This document shows, piece after piece, positions 15,030-24,539 of a stretch of 64,000 nt of DNA (the first letter of the stretch is position 1; each line of letters begins with the position of its first letter). Under the pieces are notes generated by a model that saw only the letters and a program-made list of their open reading frames with translations, made no database searches and was not told where the DNA came from. Source of the DNA: Armatimonadota bacterium (GTDB lineage: Bacteria > Armatimonadota > Fimbriimonadia > Fimbriimonadales > Fimbriimonadaceae); assembly GCA_027451905.1 (NCBI GenBank), contig DAIDHV010000006.1, positions 62,001 to 126,000 of the forward strand, in the 5' to 3' direction. Made by a program: the position numbers and the translations under genes.

Positions 15030-17361
15030 TTTCAAAGCTGGGCCCGATCGGAATATCTCCTTGGGGAGCAATCAGGATTGAATCGAACTTGAGGTGCACG
15101 GGATTTTTGTTGCCTATGTTGACCGTAATTCTGGGGTGCCCGTACTGCATCTGGGTGACGCCAAAGTCATACCAACGATAGCCATAGCCATAAGGAATGA
15201 CCCCTGGCAATTTGGGTTTAAGAACGGCTCCGTTATAGACTAAGGTCACCTTGGAGACCGAATCTTGGGTGCCAGAAATGGCTATCCAAATATGAACTGG
15301 ATTGGACAGCATATAGGGAAGGTCGTACTTCAGTTGAAAGGGGCCAACTGGCTGCTGCAGTAAAGATTTGACTTGCCAGACCTCACCGGAAATTGAAGAT
15401 TGATCGGGCTGAGAGCGCCCATAATTTTGTTTAGAAGGAGAAGCAGCCCCCATAAAGTAGTAGGATCCTAAGCGGGACTGAAGCTGATTCATCGCCCGCT
15501 GCATTTTATCAAATGCAGGCCCGGGAGTTCGGTTTAGGCTTCGCAAGGCTTCTCTGTAAGCAAAATCGGGTGATTCAATATCGGCGTGAGAGTAAGCGGG
15601 TAGTTTCCTAAACGCTTCGAACCGCTTTGCGATTTCTGCAACTGCACTCTCGGGGGCGGGGGTTTGGGATGTGCCTCGGATCACAATGGGAAGGCTTCCA
15701 ATATTGAGCTTAATCCCTCCTTTGACATACTTCGCAGTCGAGAAGTCACTGGCCAGAGATTGAATGGTGACCTTTTTAGGATTCGCAAACAAAAGCACTT
15801 CGTTAGCTTCCGGTTGGTTGGCCCAAATGACTTCCGCTGGCCCATTATTATCAATCATCCTGTAGCCATTTAAGTTGGATCCCAAAGTTAGACGAGAACC
15901 GGTAATCGGAGCAGGAAGCCACCACCTGCCTCCACCAACCATTTGCGGAAAAGCAGGGTTCTCAACTGAATCTGGGTAGTAAATGGCGTTGATCTGGGCC
16001 GGCTGACCCATATTGGACTGGCTGCACCATTTGCAAAACGTCTGAAACTGAGCATCGTTTTGCGGTTTCAGATACAAAGATTGAACATTGAGCGATTGAA
16101 GATCTTGAACTGCACTCTGAAAATGAGAAGGATCAACCGACTTCATCTTGAGGTTATCCACCACCAGCCAACCTGGTTTTGACCATCTAGAAATGCTGGA
16201 TTGAGCCTTAGAGGCCGATTCAATGACACTGAGGTGGCCAGTGCCATCAATGCTTGTGGCAAGGCCGTCAACTTCGGTGTTCCCTCCTTCATAGGGAACA
16301 CCCCAACCGTTCCAAGTTTGGAGAACAGGCACGTTGAGTACTTTATGAATCACGCTGGTGATGTTGTGAAACCGTTGTTGAGCAATTTGGTTTATCGCAG
16401 AGTGTAAATCTCTCCAAAACAGGGAGTTTTCTGCTTGAACAGGAATAAGGATTCCTGATTTGGGATCATAAAGGTCTTTGGGTCCACTTGATCCTTGCCA
16501 TAGGGGTACTAATCTGGCATATTGCTCAAACTTTGTTTGGTCCGACATCAACATCCCCCATGCGCTTGCTACAAACTTGGGATCTTTGTAGAAGTCTCGA
16601 AGGTATTGGGCAAACTGTGCCTGGAATAGCTTTCCTGTAGGTACAAAGTGGCTGTCGGGACTAATTCCCGCCGGCATCTCTCCAAGCGGGTCGATAATGC
16701 CAGCGAGCCCGCTCGCGTTCTTGAGTGAAAAGATCTGGCTGAGGAGGTGATCTCTCGTTTCATCCATGCCCCGCCAAAGATCCGGCAGCTGCATGGTTTG
16801 CTCCAACGGGTAAATCAGCAAAACATGGTTTAAATCATTGCGAGGATTCAAGGCGATATGAAGCAGCCCATTAGGAGTCTCAACAACTCTGTGAAATTTT
16901 AGATCGCCGTCTCTTAATGTTGCAAAGATGACGAGCGCCGATTTTGCACCTGGCATATTAAAATCGAGAGTCGTGGGGGTTCTGATTCCCGCAATTCTAT
17001 ATCCAGACGGGTCAATGTCATACCCAAACGCAGGCGCGGCCGCAGATTGAATTTTGATCAAAAATTTGGCGCGAGACTTTTGCAGTTTGGTAACCACCGA
17101 GTTCCAATCCTCGCCCTGCAGGGAAAGATGAACGCAAAAGTTCTTAACCCCCAGAGCTTCGGCTTGGTCAATTTTGGCTAATTTGCTGCCTACCGAGAGT
17201 CCGATAGGATTGAACAAGGCTCCGTCTCTGACCAGTCCACCTTGGTTGTTAATTTGCCACGAAACTGTGCTTGGAACGGGCCTTGCAGCCACAGTTAAGA
17301 GACAGGCCAAGAAGTTGAGCATATAAGATGCAAGACGCTTATCCAGAATCCACCGGTTCAA
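14998..17361 (-). CDS. Large secreted protein, possible glycoside-hydrolase-like TIM barrel
   Basis: 787 residues with a signal-like N-terminus (basic stretch, then LNFLACLLTVAARPVP). I do not recognise the family with confidence. Residues about 40-480 look like an alternation of beta strands and helices with Trp/Gly/Asp-rich loops (GLAGIIDPLGEMPAG, TWNGWGVPYEGG, EVDGLATSIDGTG) typical of TIM-barrel glycosidases such as GH42-like proteins. The C-terminus (SNPVHIWIAISG, YGYGYRWYDFG) looks like a beta-sandwich. The start is TTG at 17361; ATG 17322 is an alternative that removes the basic residues. It diverges from the S9 peptidase. Confidence 0.5.
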   Translation of the reverse strand: MNRWILDKRLASYMLNFLACLLTVAARPVPSTVSWQINNQGGLVRDGALFNPIGLSVGSKLAKIDQAEALGVKNFCVHLSLQGEDWNSVVTKLQKSRAKFLIKIQSAAAPAFGYDIDPSGYRIAGIRTPTTLDFNMPGAKSALVIFATLRDGDLKFHRVVETPNGLLHIALNPRNDLNHVLLIYPLEQTMQLPDLWRGMDETRDHLLSQIFSLKNASGLAGIIDPLGEMPAGISPDSHFVPTGKLFQAQFAQYLRDFYKDPKFVASAWGMLMSDQTKFEQYARLVPLWQGSSGPKDLYDPKSGILIPVQAENSLFWRDLHSAINQIAQQRFHNITSVIHKVLNVPVLQTWNGWGVPYEGGNTEVDGLATSIDGTGHLSVIESASKAQSSISRWSKPGWLVVDNLKMKSVDPSHFQSAVQDLQSLNVQSLYLKPQNDAQFQTFCKWCSQSNMGQPAQINAIYYPDSVENPAFPQMVGGGRWWLPAPITGSRLTLGSNLNGYRMIDNNGPAEVIWANQPEANEVLLFANPKKVTIQSLASDFSTAKYVKGGIKLNIGSLPIVIRGTSQTPAPESAVAEIAKRFEAFRKLPAYSHADIESPDFAYREALRSLNRTPGPAFDKMQRAMNQLQSRLGSYYFMGAASPSKQNYGRSQPDQSSISGEVWQVKSLLQQPVGPFQLKYDLPYMLSNPVHIWIAISGTQDSVSKVTLVYNGAVLKPKLPGVIPYGYGYRWYDFGVTQMQYGHPRITVNIGNKNPVHLKFDSILIAPQGDIPIGPSFEIRNQSVSAAP

Positions 17362-17469
17362 ACGATGGCTGGCTGTTCTTGTCTTTGAAGGTACCCGGAA
17401 TTGGCCATCTTTCTGCTGTTGGGGCGTAGGGAACTAATTGCGCTGACTCATCCGTGTACCATTGTTATC

Positions 17470-19674
17470 ATGCAAAAAGCATCTGCAAGGTCGGTGATAC
17501 CTGCTTTTCTTTTAGGAGTCTTAAGCCTGCTTTCTTCTCAGTGGGCCAGGGCCGACAGCAAGGTTCCGTTTTCAATCGAGAGATTAAATGAATTTCCTTT
17601 GATTCAAGGCAGGTCGCCAGCGGGCGCCCAGATCAGCCCAGATGGGTCCAAAGTTGTGTTTGGATGGAACCATACAGGGGGCAAAATTCTGAATGTTTAC
17701 ATCTGCGATCTTCCATCCGGCAACATTCACAAAATCCTAGAATCTTCAACCATTCATTGGCTGCCCCAACAGGATACGCCTCCAAAGTCGGAGAAGAAAA
17801 TGCTTTTGGAAAGGCACAAGCGAGACATGGGGATATCACAGTTTTCTTGGTCACCGCATGGGAATCAAATTGCCTTCCCGTATAAGGGCAGAATCTGGCT
17901 GATGGATTCTGACGGGTCGAACTTGCATTCAATGATTGATTCTAATTTAGGCATTTTTCGCCCAGTTTATTCGCCGGATGGCAAATGGATTGCCTTCGAA
18001 ATGAATAGTAACGTCTTTCGATACAACCGCAAGACGGGAGAGATCAAGCAGCTGACATTTGTATCTAAACCCAAGACTAGAGTCAATCAATTTACCTGGG
18101 CTCCCGATTCTAAGAATCTTTTGATCGGCTGGTCTGACTCTTCCAAAGTCGGCACCGCAACTATGATTGACTTCACAAAGGGGAGAGGAACTGCAGTGAC
18201 TATTCAGCGAGATTGGAACGGTGATCTGAGCGAGGATGTCAAATTTGGAGTTGTCCCCGTGCAAGGAGGGTTGATCCAATTCATTAAGGGCATTCCAACT
18301 TCATGTTGGCCTAGCAACGCGGCATGGGCGCCCAATTCTGATTCCATTGCAATTGGGTGGTTCTCTGCCAATTTCCAAGAGTTTTCAATTACGACTGCCG
18401 CTTGGCCAACACTGAAATCCGAAGTGATTTATCACGAGAAGGCGCCCGAAAACTATGAATCGGACTGGCGCCCTGTCTTATGGTCAAAAGACTCCAAAAA
18501 TGTCATTTTTGGTACCGACATTAGCCATGGCAAGTTTATCTTTCGATCTATCTTTGAAGTCAACACCGAGTCTCATCATTTAAGCCCTCTCTTTGTGAAG
18601 GGTTATGATGTGGGGGCTGTTCTTCGACCCAAGGATTCCAACCACCTAGTATTGGTGACGGCAGGCAGGAGTCCTCTTTCAACTGAAGTTCGAATTTTGG
18701 ACGGCGATCACGACAAGGTCATCACGCCTCTGCAGAGCGGCTACGCGACCGCGTCTGAATTTGATTCGGCGGCTCCGCCTCTTGTCAGCAATAATGGCAA
18801 GGTCATTGTGTCGATGGTTGGCAATCGAACCATGCCGTCTGAACTTTACTCATTGGCGCCACAGGTCAAAAGGCTTACCTTTAGCCCCACTCCCGCGTTT
18901 AAGACCATTCCGTGGGCTAAGGTCTCAGAAGTGACTTTTCCTGGCCCAGAAGGGGCAACGATGCATGGGCTGCTGTTTGTGCCACCCAATTTGGATCAAG
19001 CCAAACTTCACCCCGCCGTTGTTAGCGATATCTATGCGGACTCTGCCAAAGATCATTGGGGCGGATTTATGGAAAATCAGCTTGCCATGAACCACCATAT
19101 GGTAGTGCTGGCAGTAGATTTTCGCGCAAGCTGGGGTTACGGAGGAGCCTTCGACACCGGATATTACCGAAAAATGGGTTTGATTGATGCCGATGAAACC
19201 GCGGATGCTGCCAAGTACCTGTCGAGTTTGCCCTACGTCAATAAGAAGCGGCTCGGAATTTGGGGCTGGAGCTATGGAGGATATCTAACCTTGATGACAA
19301 TGTTAACGAAGCCTGGTTCTTACGATACGGGAGTAGCGGTAGCCCCCGTTACCGATTGGACAACTTACAACGAATGGTACACAAGGCGTCGACTGGGGCT
19401 TGCCAAGAACCATCCCAAAATCTATAAAAAAACGTCACCCATTACCTACGCGAAGGGTCTTCAGGGCAACCTGCTCATTTGCCATGGAATCGTTGATAAC
19501 AATGTGCTGTTCGAAAACACTGCCATCATGATGGAGCGATTCATCAGAGCCAACAAATTTGTTGACCTTATGGTCTTTCCGAAGGATGATCACTCGATCA
19601 GCCGAGATTCCAGCCGACCCTATGTGATGGGAAGGATTCTTAACTACCTTGTGACAAACCTAGAGCGTCCATAA
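17470..19674 (+). CDS. Secreted S9-family prolyl oligopeptidase-like peptidase
   Basis: 734 residues from ATG 17470: a signal peptide (MQKASARSVIPAFLLGVLSLLSSQWARA), then a WD40/TolB-like beta-propeller (SPDGKWIAF, APDSKNLLIG, SPHGNQIAFPY), then an alpha/beta-hydrolase domain. The triad is visible: Ser601 in GWSYGGY, Asp676 in GIVDNNV and His708 in KDDHSIS. It would hydrolyse short peptides outside the cytoplasm. A longer reading frame starts at TTG 17401 but would bury the signal peptide. It diverges from the 787-residue secreted protein, 108 bases apart. Confidence 0.9.
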   Translation: MQKASARSVIPAFLLGVLSLLSSQWARADSKVPFSIERLNEFPLIQGRSPAGAQISPDGSKVVFGWNHTGGKILNVYICDLPSGNIHKILESSTIHWLPQQDTPPKSEKKMLLERHKRDMGISQFSWSPHGNQIAFPYKGRIWLMDSDGSNLHSMIDSNLGIFRPVYSPDGKWIAFEMNSNVFRYNRKTGEIKQLTFVSKPKTRVNQFTWAPDSKNLLIGWSDSSKVGTATMIDFTKGRGTAVTIQRDWNGDLSEDVKFGVVPVQGGLIQFIKGIPTSCWPSNAAWAPNSDSIAIGWFSANFQEFSITTAAWPTLKSEVIYHEKAPENYESDWRPVLWSKDSKNVIFGTDISHGKFIFRSIFEVNTESHHLSPLFVKGYDVGAVLRPKDSNHLVLVTAGRSPLSTEVRILDGDHDKVITPLQSGYATASEFDSAAPPLVSNNGKVIVSMVGNRTMPSELYSLAPQVKRLTFSPTPAFKTIPWAKVSEVTFPGPEGATMHGLLFVPPNLDQAKLHPAVVSDIYADSAKDHWGGFMENQLAMNHHMVVLAVDFRASWGYGGAFDTGYYRKMGLIDADETADAAKYLSSLPYVNKKRLGIWGWSYGGYLTLMTMLTKPGSYDTGVAVAPVTDWTTYNEWYTRRRLGLAKNHPKIYKKTSPITYAKGLQGNLLICHGIVDNNVLFENTAIMMERFIRANKFVDLMVFPKDDHSISRDSSRPYVMGRILNYLVTNLERP

Positions 19675-19712
19675 AAAGGAGGCCGATCACAATCCGTGGC
19701 AGTTGAAGAAGA

Positions 19713-20300
19713 TTATTCAACTGCCGCAGGTTCGTCTTTCGCGCTTGATTTACCACGGCCTCGCTTCTTTACGGTTGCTCCGATTTCGCTGCCGGTTGCT
19801 CCTTCTGTGAACTCGGTGTGGATCTTAACCTTGCGCTTAATTTGATCTTTGCTGACTGTTTTCCAATTGACTCGATCGAGCGCCCATTGCCAACCCAAGT
19901 CATGGGGCTGATAGGTGAACTCAACTCCTTTTTCCAAAATATCGGAATAAAGGACTTTCAAGTCATCGCGGGACCCAAGAAATTCTTCGCCTGCCGCATG
20001 GTTAGAAGCAAGGCCAATAATGACGGTAATCGGTTCTTCTTCGGGGGAATTCTTGGTCACCTTTTTCATAGGTTCCATGGCACCCTCAATGGAGAGAATC
20101 CTAGACAGCATGGCGTCAGCTAGTTTTTCGGTATCTTTGGGCCATTCGTAATGGTTGTCATCAAAGCTAGCCAGCGCATGGCGCCCTGCGACGGACAGAG
20201 CAGTGGAAATGAGACTGACATCTGTGGCTTTGAGCTTTGGATAGGTTTTTTTAACTTGGTCTATTGTGCTTTCAAGTTTAGTGAGTTGAACCGTTAACAT
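19713..20300 (-). CDS. Unknown protein with Lys/Arg-rich C-terminus
   Basis: A 195-residue protein of no family I recognise. It has a helical N-terminus (LESTIDQVKKTYPKL), a central mixed region with TVIIGLASNHAAGEEFLGSR, and a basic, low-complexity tail (KKRGRGKSSAKDE) that could bind nucleic acid. No signal peptide or membrane span. It diverges from the BMP lipoprotein gene with only 28 bases between starts. The ATG at 20300 has no strong ribosome site. Confidence 0.6.
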   Translation of the reverse strand: MLTVQLTKLESTIDQVKKTYPKLKATDVSLISTALSVAGRHALASFDDNHYEWPKDTEKLADAMLSRILSIEGAMEPMKKVTKNSPEEEPITVIIGLASNHAAGEEFLGSRDDLKVLYSDILEKGVEFTYQPHDLGWQWALDRVNWKTVSKDQIKRKVKIHTEFTEGATGSEIGATVKKRGRGKSSAKDEPAAVE

Positions 20301-20328
20301 GGAGAGAAATTCTTGCTAGAATTGTAGA

Positions 20329-21432
20329 GTGTACCTTTTCCGTCCCTTTCGATTCAACTTTCCTCGGAATCCTTGGTCTTGGCTTGTATTAAGTAATTGT
20401 GTTCTGCTAGTTGCATTAGCCTGCGGCTGTCACTCTCCGCAAGGCAGTGCCTCGGGGTCTGGAGGCTCTAAAAAGAGCCTGACGGTTGGGGTTGTTTTTG
20501 ATTCTGGTGGGCTTGGAGATAAGTCCTTTAATGACAGCGCTAATGAAGGGTTAAAGAAGGCAGAGAAAGATTTTGGCATCAAAGCCAAATATGTGCAAAG
20601 TGCAAGCGCCAAAGATTATAAGCAAAACATAACCGCGATGGCTCAGGCAGGATGCAACTTGGTTTTTGCAGTTGGCTTAAATCAAGCCGATGCCCTGAAA
20701 GAAGTAGCGCCTCAGTTTCCAAACGTCAAATTTGCGATTGTGGATGGAGATGTAGACGCTCCCAACGTGAGGAGCCTTAATTTTGACGAAGAGCAGGGAA
20801 GCTTTTTGGCGGGCTATCTAGCGGCAAATGTCACTAAAACCAAAAAGCTTGGGTTTGTTGGTGGAGAAGAACTTGACCTCATCAAGAAATTCCTAGTGGG
20901 TTATACGGCTGGTGCCTACTATGCAAATCCAACGGTGACCGTTTTACCTGCAAAGTATGTTGGTGATTGGGATAATGTGGGAATTGCCCACGCCGAAGCC
21001 CTCCAGCTGTTTGGGAGCGGCGCAGACATCGTTTATCACGCTGCGGGCCGGGCCGGACTTGGCGTCCTGACGGCTGCCAAGGAACAAGGGAAATACGCAA
21101 TTGGAGTGGATAGTGACCAAGATGATATTGATCCAGGTTATGTGTTGACAAGCATGATCAAGCGGGTTGATCAGGCGGTCTATCAAACCATTGAAGATAC
21201 CATTCAAGGCAAATTTACCCCCGGGATTAAGGTTTATGACTTAAAATCCAACGGTGTAGGGCTTTCCGATATGAAGTACACAAAGTCCAAAATCGATCCT
21301 AAGGTTCTTGCGGGGCTAAGTCAAGTTAAGCAGGATATTATTAGTGGCAAAATTAAGGTTCCATCTACAGAAGCTGAGTTGGCAGCCTTTGAAAGCAGTC
21401 TCGGGCAGGCAAAGCCTAAAACCGGATCGTGA
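20329..21432 (+). CDS. BMP/PnrA-family substrate-binding lipoprotein (nucleoside-type)
   Basis: Basic membrane protein (BMP) family lipoproteins bind nucleosides for ABC import. 367 residues with a lipobox (LALACGC, cleaved before Cys34), a GSASGSGGS linker, then the family core: VVFDSGGLGDKSFNDSANEG, NLVFAVGLNQADALKEVA, FAIVDGD, SLNFDEEQGSFLAGYLA and IGVDSDQDDIDPGYVLTSMIKR. Start GTG 20329. No permease or ATPase genes for the transporter are adjacent. Its stop abuts the birA stop exactly, tail to tail. Confidence 0.9.
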   Translation: MYLFRPFRFNFPRNPWSWLVLSNCVLLVALACGCHSPQGSASGSGGSKKSLTVGVVFDSGGLGDKSFNDSANEGLKKAEKDFGIKAKYVQSASAKDYKQNITAMAQAGCNLVFAVGLNQADALKEVAPQFPNVKFAIVDGDVDAPNVRSLNFDEEQGSFLAGYLAANVTKTKKLGFVGGEELDLIKKFLVGYTAGAYYANPTVTVLPAKYVGDWDNVGIAHAEALQLFGSGADIVYHAAGRAGLGVLTAAKEQGKYAIGVDSDQDDIDPGYVLTSMIKRVDQAVYQTIEDTIQGKFTPGIKVYDLKSNGVGLSDMKYTKSKIDPKVLAGLSQVKQDIISGKIKVPSTEAELAAFESSLGQAKPKTGS

Positions 21433-22137
21433 CTAAGCGCCTAGAATAGAGTCTGCTGCGTAGATAGCCACCGTTTCGTTGTTGTTTTCCGCAATCAGTT
21501 GTCCATCGCTGCCAATGCCAATCGCACGCACCGGATGGCCAGTTGGAGGCTGATAAATGGTTCCAGGTGTGTCATCAAAGACTGCCCAAGCGTCTGCTAG
21601 CTGTTGCCACGATTCTGGATTTGGCAACAGTTCTAGCCGAGTTCCGATGAGCTCTAGCACGCTTAACGGGTCAAAAACTTGGCCGTGAGCTTGGTACAAA
21701 CTGATGGCGCGATCCTGGATTTCTTCAGGAAATGTTCGCTGGTTGAGATTGATTCCAACCCCAACAACCGTGATCTTATCGCCTTGGGGAGTGGACATCA
21801 CTTCGGTTAAGATTCCGCCAACTTTCTTCTTTGCGATGACAAGGTCGTTGGGCCATTTCAACTGGCAGTGAATGGCACCAGCTGCGGCGATGGCAGTTGC
21901 CATTCCAAGCAAGTGGGGTTTGGGATGGTTGATTTCATCCCAAAATAGGATAGAGCAAGTCAGGGAATCGTCCAAAGAAGAAATCCAAGTGCGCTGAAAT
22001 CTGCCCCTTCCTGCCGTTTGCATTCTTGCTAAAATCGCGCCCAGTTTTCGATATGTTCTTAAAGCTTCTTGGGCGAGGTCTTGAGTTGAAGGCGTTTCTT
22101 CTACCCGTTCTAACCCATAACCCAAGGGATTTTTCAT
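21433..22137 (-). CDS. birA: Biotin-[acetyl-CoA-carboxylase] ligase, no DNA-binding domain
   Basis: Attaches biotin to carboxylase carrier domains via biotinyl-AMP. 234 residues, the short class without the N-terminal repressor helix-turn-helix. Motifs: STQDLA, TAGRGRFQR (the GRGR adenylate loop) and KWPNDLVIAKKKVGGILTE (Lys-Trp-Pro-Asn-Asp). The C-terminal SH3-like part carries VRAIGIGSDGQLIA. Its start overlaps the nadC stop (ATGA), so the two are coupled. Confidence 0.93.
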   Translation of the reverse strand: MKNPLGYGLERVEETPSTQDLAQEALRTYRKLGAILARMQTAGRGRFQRTWISSLDDSLTCSILFWDEINHPKPHLLGMATAIAAAGAIHCQLKWPNDLVIAKKKVGGILTEVMSTPQGDKITVVGVGINLNQRTFPEEIQDRAISLYQAHGQVFDPLSVLELIGTRLELLPNPESWQQLADAWAVFDDTPGTIYQPPTGHPVRAIGIGSDGQLIAENNNETVAIYAADSILGA

Positions 22138-23009
22138 GGGATAAGTTCAACTTCCATGTGGATGGCAAGAGAAGGAGCCGAGTGGGTGATTGATCCCACC
22201 GAAATAAAATCAACTCCGGTCTTGGCATACTCCTCTACGGTTGTGAGATTCATACTTCCACTGGCTTCAAACAGGGTCTTTCCTTTATGTTTTTCGACAA
22301 TCTTGGCGGTTGTGTTGGGGCTCATGTTGTCAAGGAGCACGATGTCGGCTCCGGCTTGAATGGCTTCTTCTACCTGCTCTTCCGTTTCGCATTCAACTTC
22401 AAGTTTTAGCAAATAGTTGCCGCTGAGCCGGGCGGATTGTACGGCACTTGTAATGGATCCGACCGCAGCGATATGATTATCTTTGATTAAAATTCCATCA
22501 AAAAGTCCGATACGATGGTTGCTTCCCCCACCGCACCTCACCGCATATTTTTCTAAGAGTCGAAGCCCCGGTGTTGTCTTTCTGGTGTCTATGATTTTGC
22601 AGCCATGGGCCCCAACCTGATGAACAAATTTGCTGGTGAGGGTCGATACTCCGCTGAGTCTCATTAGATAGTTCAGACAAGTCCGCTCGCGGGTGAGTAA
22701 GGTTTTCGCGTTTAGCTTGCCATAAGCCACAATATCGCCTTGTCGGACATGGGTGCCATCTTGGGCGTTCAGATTCAGAAAATCTTCTTCATTTTCGGGT
22801 TCTGGATCAAATAGGTACTGCAAAATCCCCAGCCCGCATAAAACGCCGCTTTGCTGAACCTCCATTCGCCACTCGCAAGTCAGATCGTTCCTCAAAAGTC
22901 TATTGGTGGCATCTCCTGGGCCAATATCTTCTTGCAGAGAAGTTTCAACATGGGACATCCAGCCAATCGGAGGTTCCCCTAACCACGGATTTATTTGGTG
23001 AAGACTCAT
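22134..23009 (-). CDS. nadC: Nicotinate-nucleotide pyrophosphorylase (carboxylating)
   Basis: Converts quinolinate and PRPP to nicotinate mononucleotide in de novo NAD synthesis. 291 residues, usual length. Motifs: EDIGPGDATNRLL, TLLTRERTCLNYLMRLSGVSTLT, KIIDTRKTTPGLRLLEKYAVRCGGGSNHR (read as two adjacent blocks), DGILIKDNHI, LEVECETEEQVEEA and DIVLLDNMSP. Neighbours nadA and nadB are not in the window. Overlaps birA by 4 bases and abuts the preceding unknown gene. Confidence 0.96.
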   Translation of the reverse strand: MSLHQINPWLGEPPIGWMSHVETSLQEDIGPGDATNRLLRNDLTCEWRMEVQQSGVLCGLGILQYLFDPEPENEEDFLNLNAQDGTHVRQGDIVAYGKLNAKTLLTRERTCLNYLMRLSGVSTLTSKFVHQVGAHGCKIIDTRKTTPGLRLLEKYAVRCGGGSNHRIGLFDGILIKDNHIAAVGSITSAVQSARLSGNYLLKLEVECETEEQVEEAIQAGADIVLLDNMSPNTTAKIVEKHKGKTLFEASGSMNLTTVEEYAKTGVDFISVGSITHSAPSLAIHMEVELIP

Positions 23010-23507
23010 TTAGTTCATTTCTAGCCCCGAACGGGCCGCAATTTCTTCAATTAAGAGTTCATAGGGTACTTCATGTCCGTCTCGATTCCACCCAATTGGC
23101 GCTTTAGCAACTCCTGCCACAACAAAAGCATAGGGTTGGATGGTTAGCAATCCCAGCTTGTGTTTGAACTTTGCCTTCAGCCCTTCTATTTCCAACCCAG
23201 AGATATCGGCGTACTTGATTTCTTCGGACTTAGATCCAGAAACAACAATAATCGAACTTTCGTTAAGGACGTATTCATGGGCATCCATTTTTGATTTGGC
23301 CACTTCTGTATAGGCGCTTTTGGCAACCTCAAAAAGGGCTTTGCCCGCTGAATAAAGGCGCTCTTTGGGCGAGCTACCTCCGAACTGCGATTTGGTTCGC
23401 ACTGCTTGTTTAGACAGCCGCTCTGCCTTTTTCAGGCCCGCTTCTGCCGAATCGGTGAGCCAAGTTAAAGATGCTGCCGGTCTGTACCTAATCATAGATT
23501 GAGCCAA
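23010..23507 (-). CDS. Unknown small protein upstream of nadC
   Basis: 165 residues. The N-terminal half is helical and basic (SAEAGLKKAERLSKQAVRTK); the C-terminal half has beta-rich segments (YVLNESSIIVVSGSKSEEIKYADISGLEIEG) that resemble a pleckstrin-like or YcxB-type fold, but I cannot name a family. No signal or membrane span. The stop directly abuts the nadC start, so it is probably co-transcribed with nadC and birA. Confidence 0.6.
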   Translation of the reverse strand: MAQSMIRYRPAASLTWLTDSAEAGLKKAERLSKQAVRTKSQFGGSSPKERLYSAGKALFEVAKSAYTEVAKSKMDAHEYVLNESSIIVVSGSKSEEIKYADISGLEIEGLKAKFKHKLGLLTIQPYAFVVAGVAKAPIGWNRDGHEVPYELLIEEIAARSGLEMN

Positions 23508-23537
23508 TTTCGGCCAACAAATTGCGCTGACCTACGT

Positions 23538-24539
23538 TTATATTGGACGTACGTTCGGCCCAAAGTCTGCCTTGTAGTACTCAATACTGTGGCTTCCTGG
23601 CTCAAAAATATCATCAATCTGCCTTAAGATTTTTTCGGATAATTTCAGCTGGCAGGCTTCTGCCGACTCTTTAAGCTGTTCGATGGATCTGGCGCCGATG
23701 ATCGGGCTAGTGACACCGGGCTGATTGGCAACCCATGCAAGGGAAATAGCAGCCATTGATTTTTCATTACGGTCAGCAAGGGCCTTAAGCCTCATTAACT
23801 TTGGCTTTGGCACCTGTTTGAGCCGGTCTGCAGGGTCGCTGGAACTGTATCTTGCCCCCGTGCCAGAGCCATCTAAATACTTTCCGGAAAGAATTCCGCC
23901 GGCAAGCGGTGACCACGGTATGACACCCCAGTTATAGGTTCTGCAAAACGGAAGCAAATCCCTTTCGATTCTTCGGTCCAACAAATTGTAGGGAGGCTGC
24001 TCCGTGACAAAACTGTTGATTCCAAGTGATTTAGCCACATAGTACGCCTCGCATGCCTGCCAACCGGCAAAAGTAGAGCAACCTGCATACCGGATTTTTC
24101 CTTGGTGGATAAGGTCATCGAGGGCTCTCAAGGTTTCATCAATTGGTATGGAAGGCTGAGGACGGTGGATCTGATAGAGGTCAATCCAATCCGTCTTGAG
24201 TCTCTTTAGCGACGCGTCGCACGCCTCAATAATGTGCTTTCGAGAATTGCCAAACATGTTGGGGTCTGTATCATGCATCTTGCCGTGGCACTTTGTGGCG
24301 AGCACGACTTTTTCTCGACTGCTTTTTAGGGCTTTGCCAAGAATTTTTTCCGAAGTGCCCCTTGCGTAAACATCGGCGGTATCAAAAAAGTTAATACCGA
24401 GGTCAATTGCTGCCGAAACAATATCTTGCGCAGTTTCTTCATCAGAACCCCAATCTTGAGGTTCCCAGCCAAACGTCATTGTGCCAAGACATGCAACCGA
24501 AACTTGCATGCCGGTTCTGCCTAAACTTCGGTAAATCAT
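23538..24539 (-). CDS. Aldo/keto reductase
   Basis: NADPH-dependent oxidoreductase of the AKR superfamily, cytoplasmic. 333 residues with the family opening YRSLGRTGMQVSVACLGTMTFG, FFDTADVYARGTSEKILGKAL (catalytic Asp and Tyr), VVLATKCHGK (Lys), IDLYQIHRPQPSIP (His), and GITSPIIGARSIEQL-like cofactor binding near the C-terminus. Substrate unknown. The start overlaps the YbjQ-family gene stop by 4 bases. Confidence 0.93.
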   Translation of the reverse strand: MIYRSLGRTGMQVSVACLGTMTFGWEPQDWGSDEETAQDIVSAAIDLGINFFDTADVYARGTSEKILGKALKSSREKVVLATKCHGKMHDTDPNMFGNSRKHIIEACDASLKRLKTDWIDLYQIHRPQPSIPIDETLRALDDLIHQGKIRYAGCSTFAGWQACEAYYVAKSLGINSFVTEQPPYNLLDRRIERDLLPFCRTYNWGVIPWSPLAGGILSGKYLDGSGTGARYSSSDPADRLKQVPKPKLMRLKALADRNEKSMAAISLAWVANQPGVTSPIIGARSIEQLKESAEACQLKLSEKILRQIDDIFEPGSHSIEYYKADFGPNVRPI

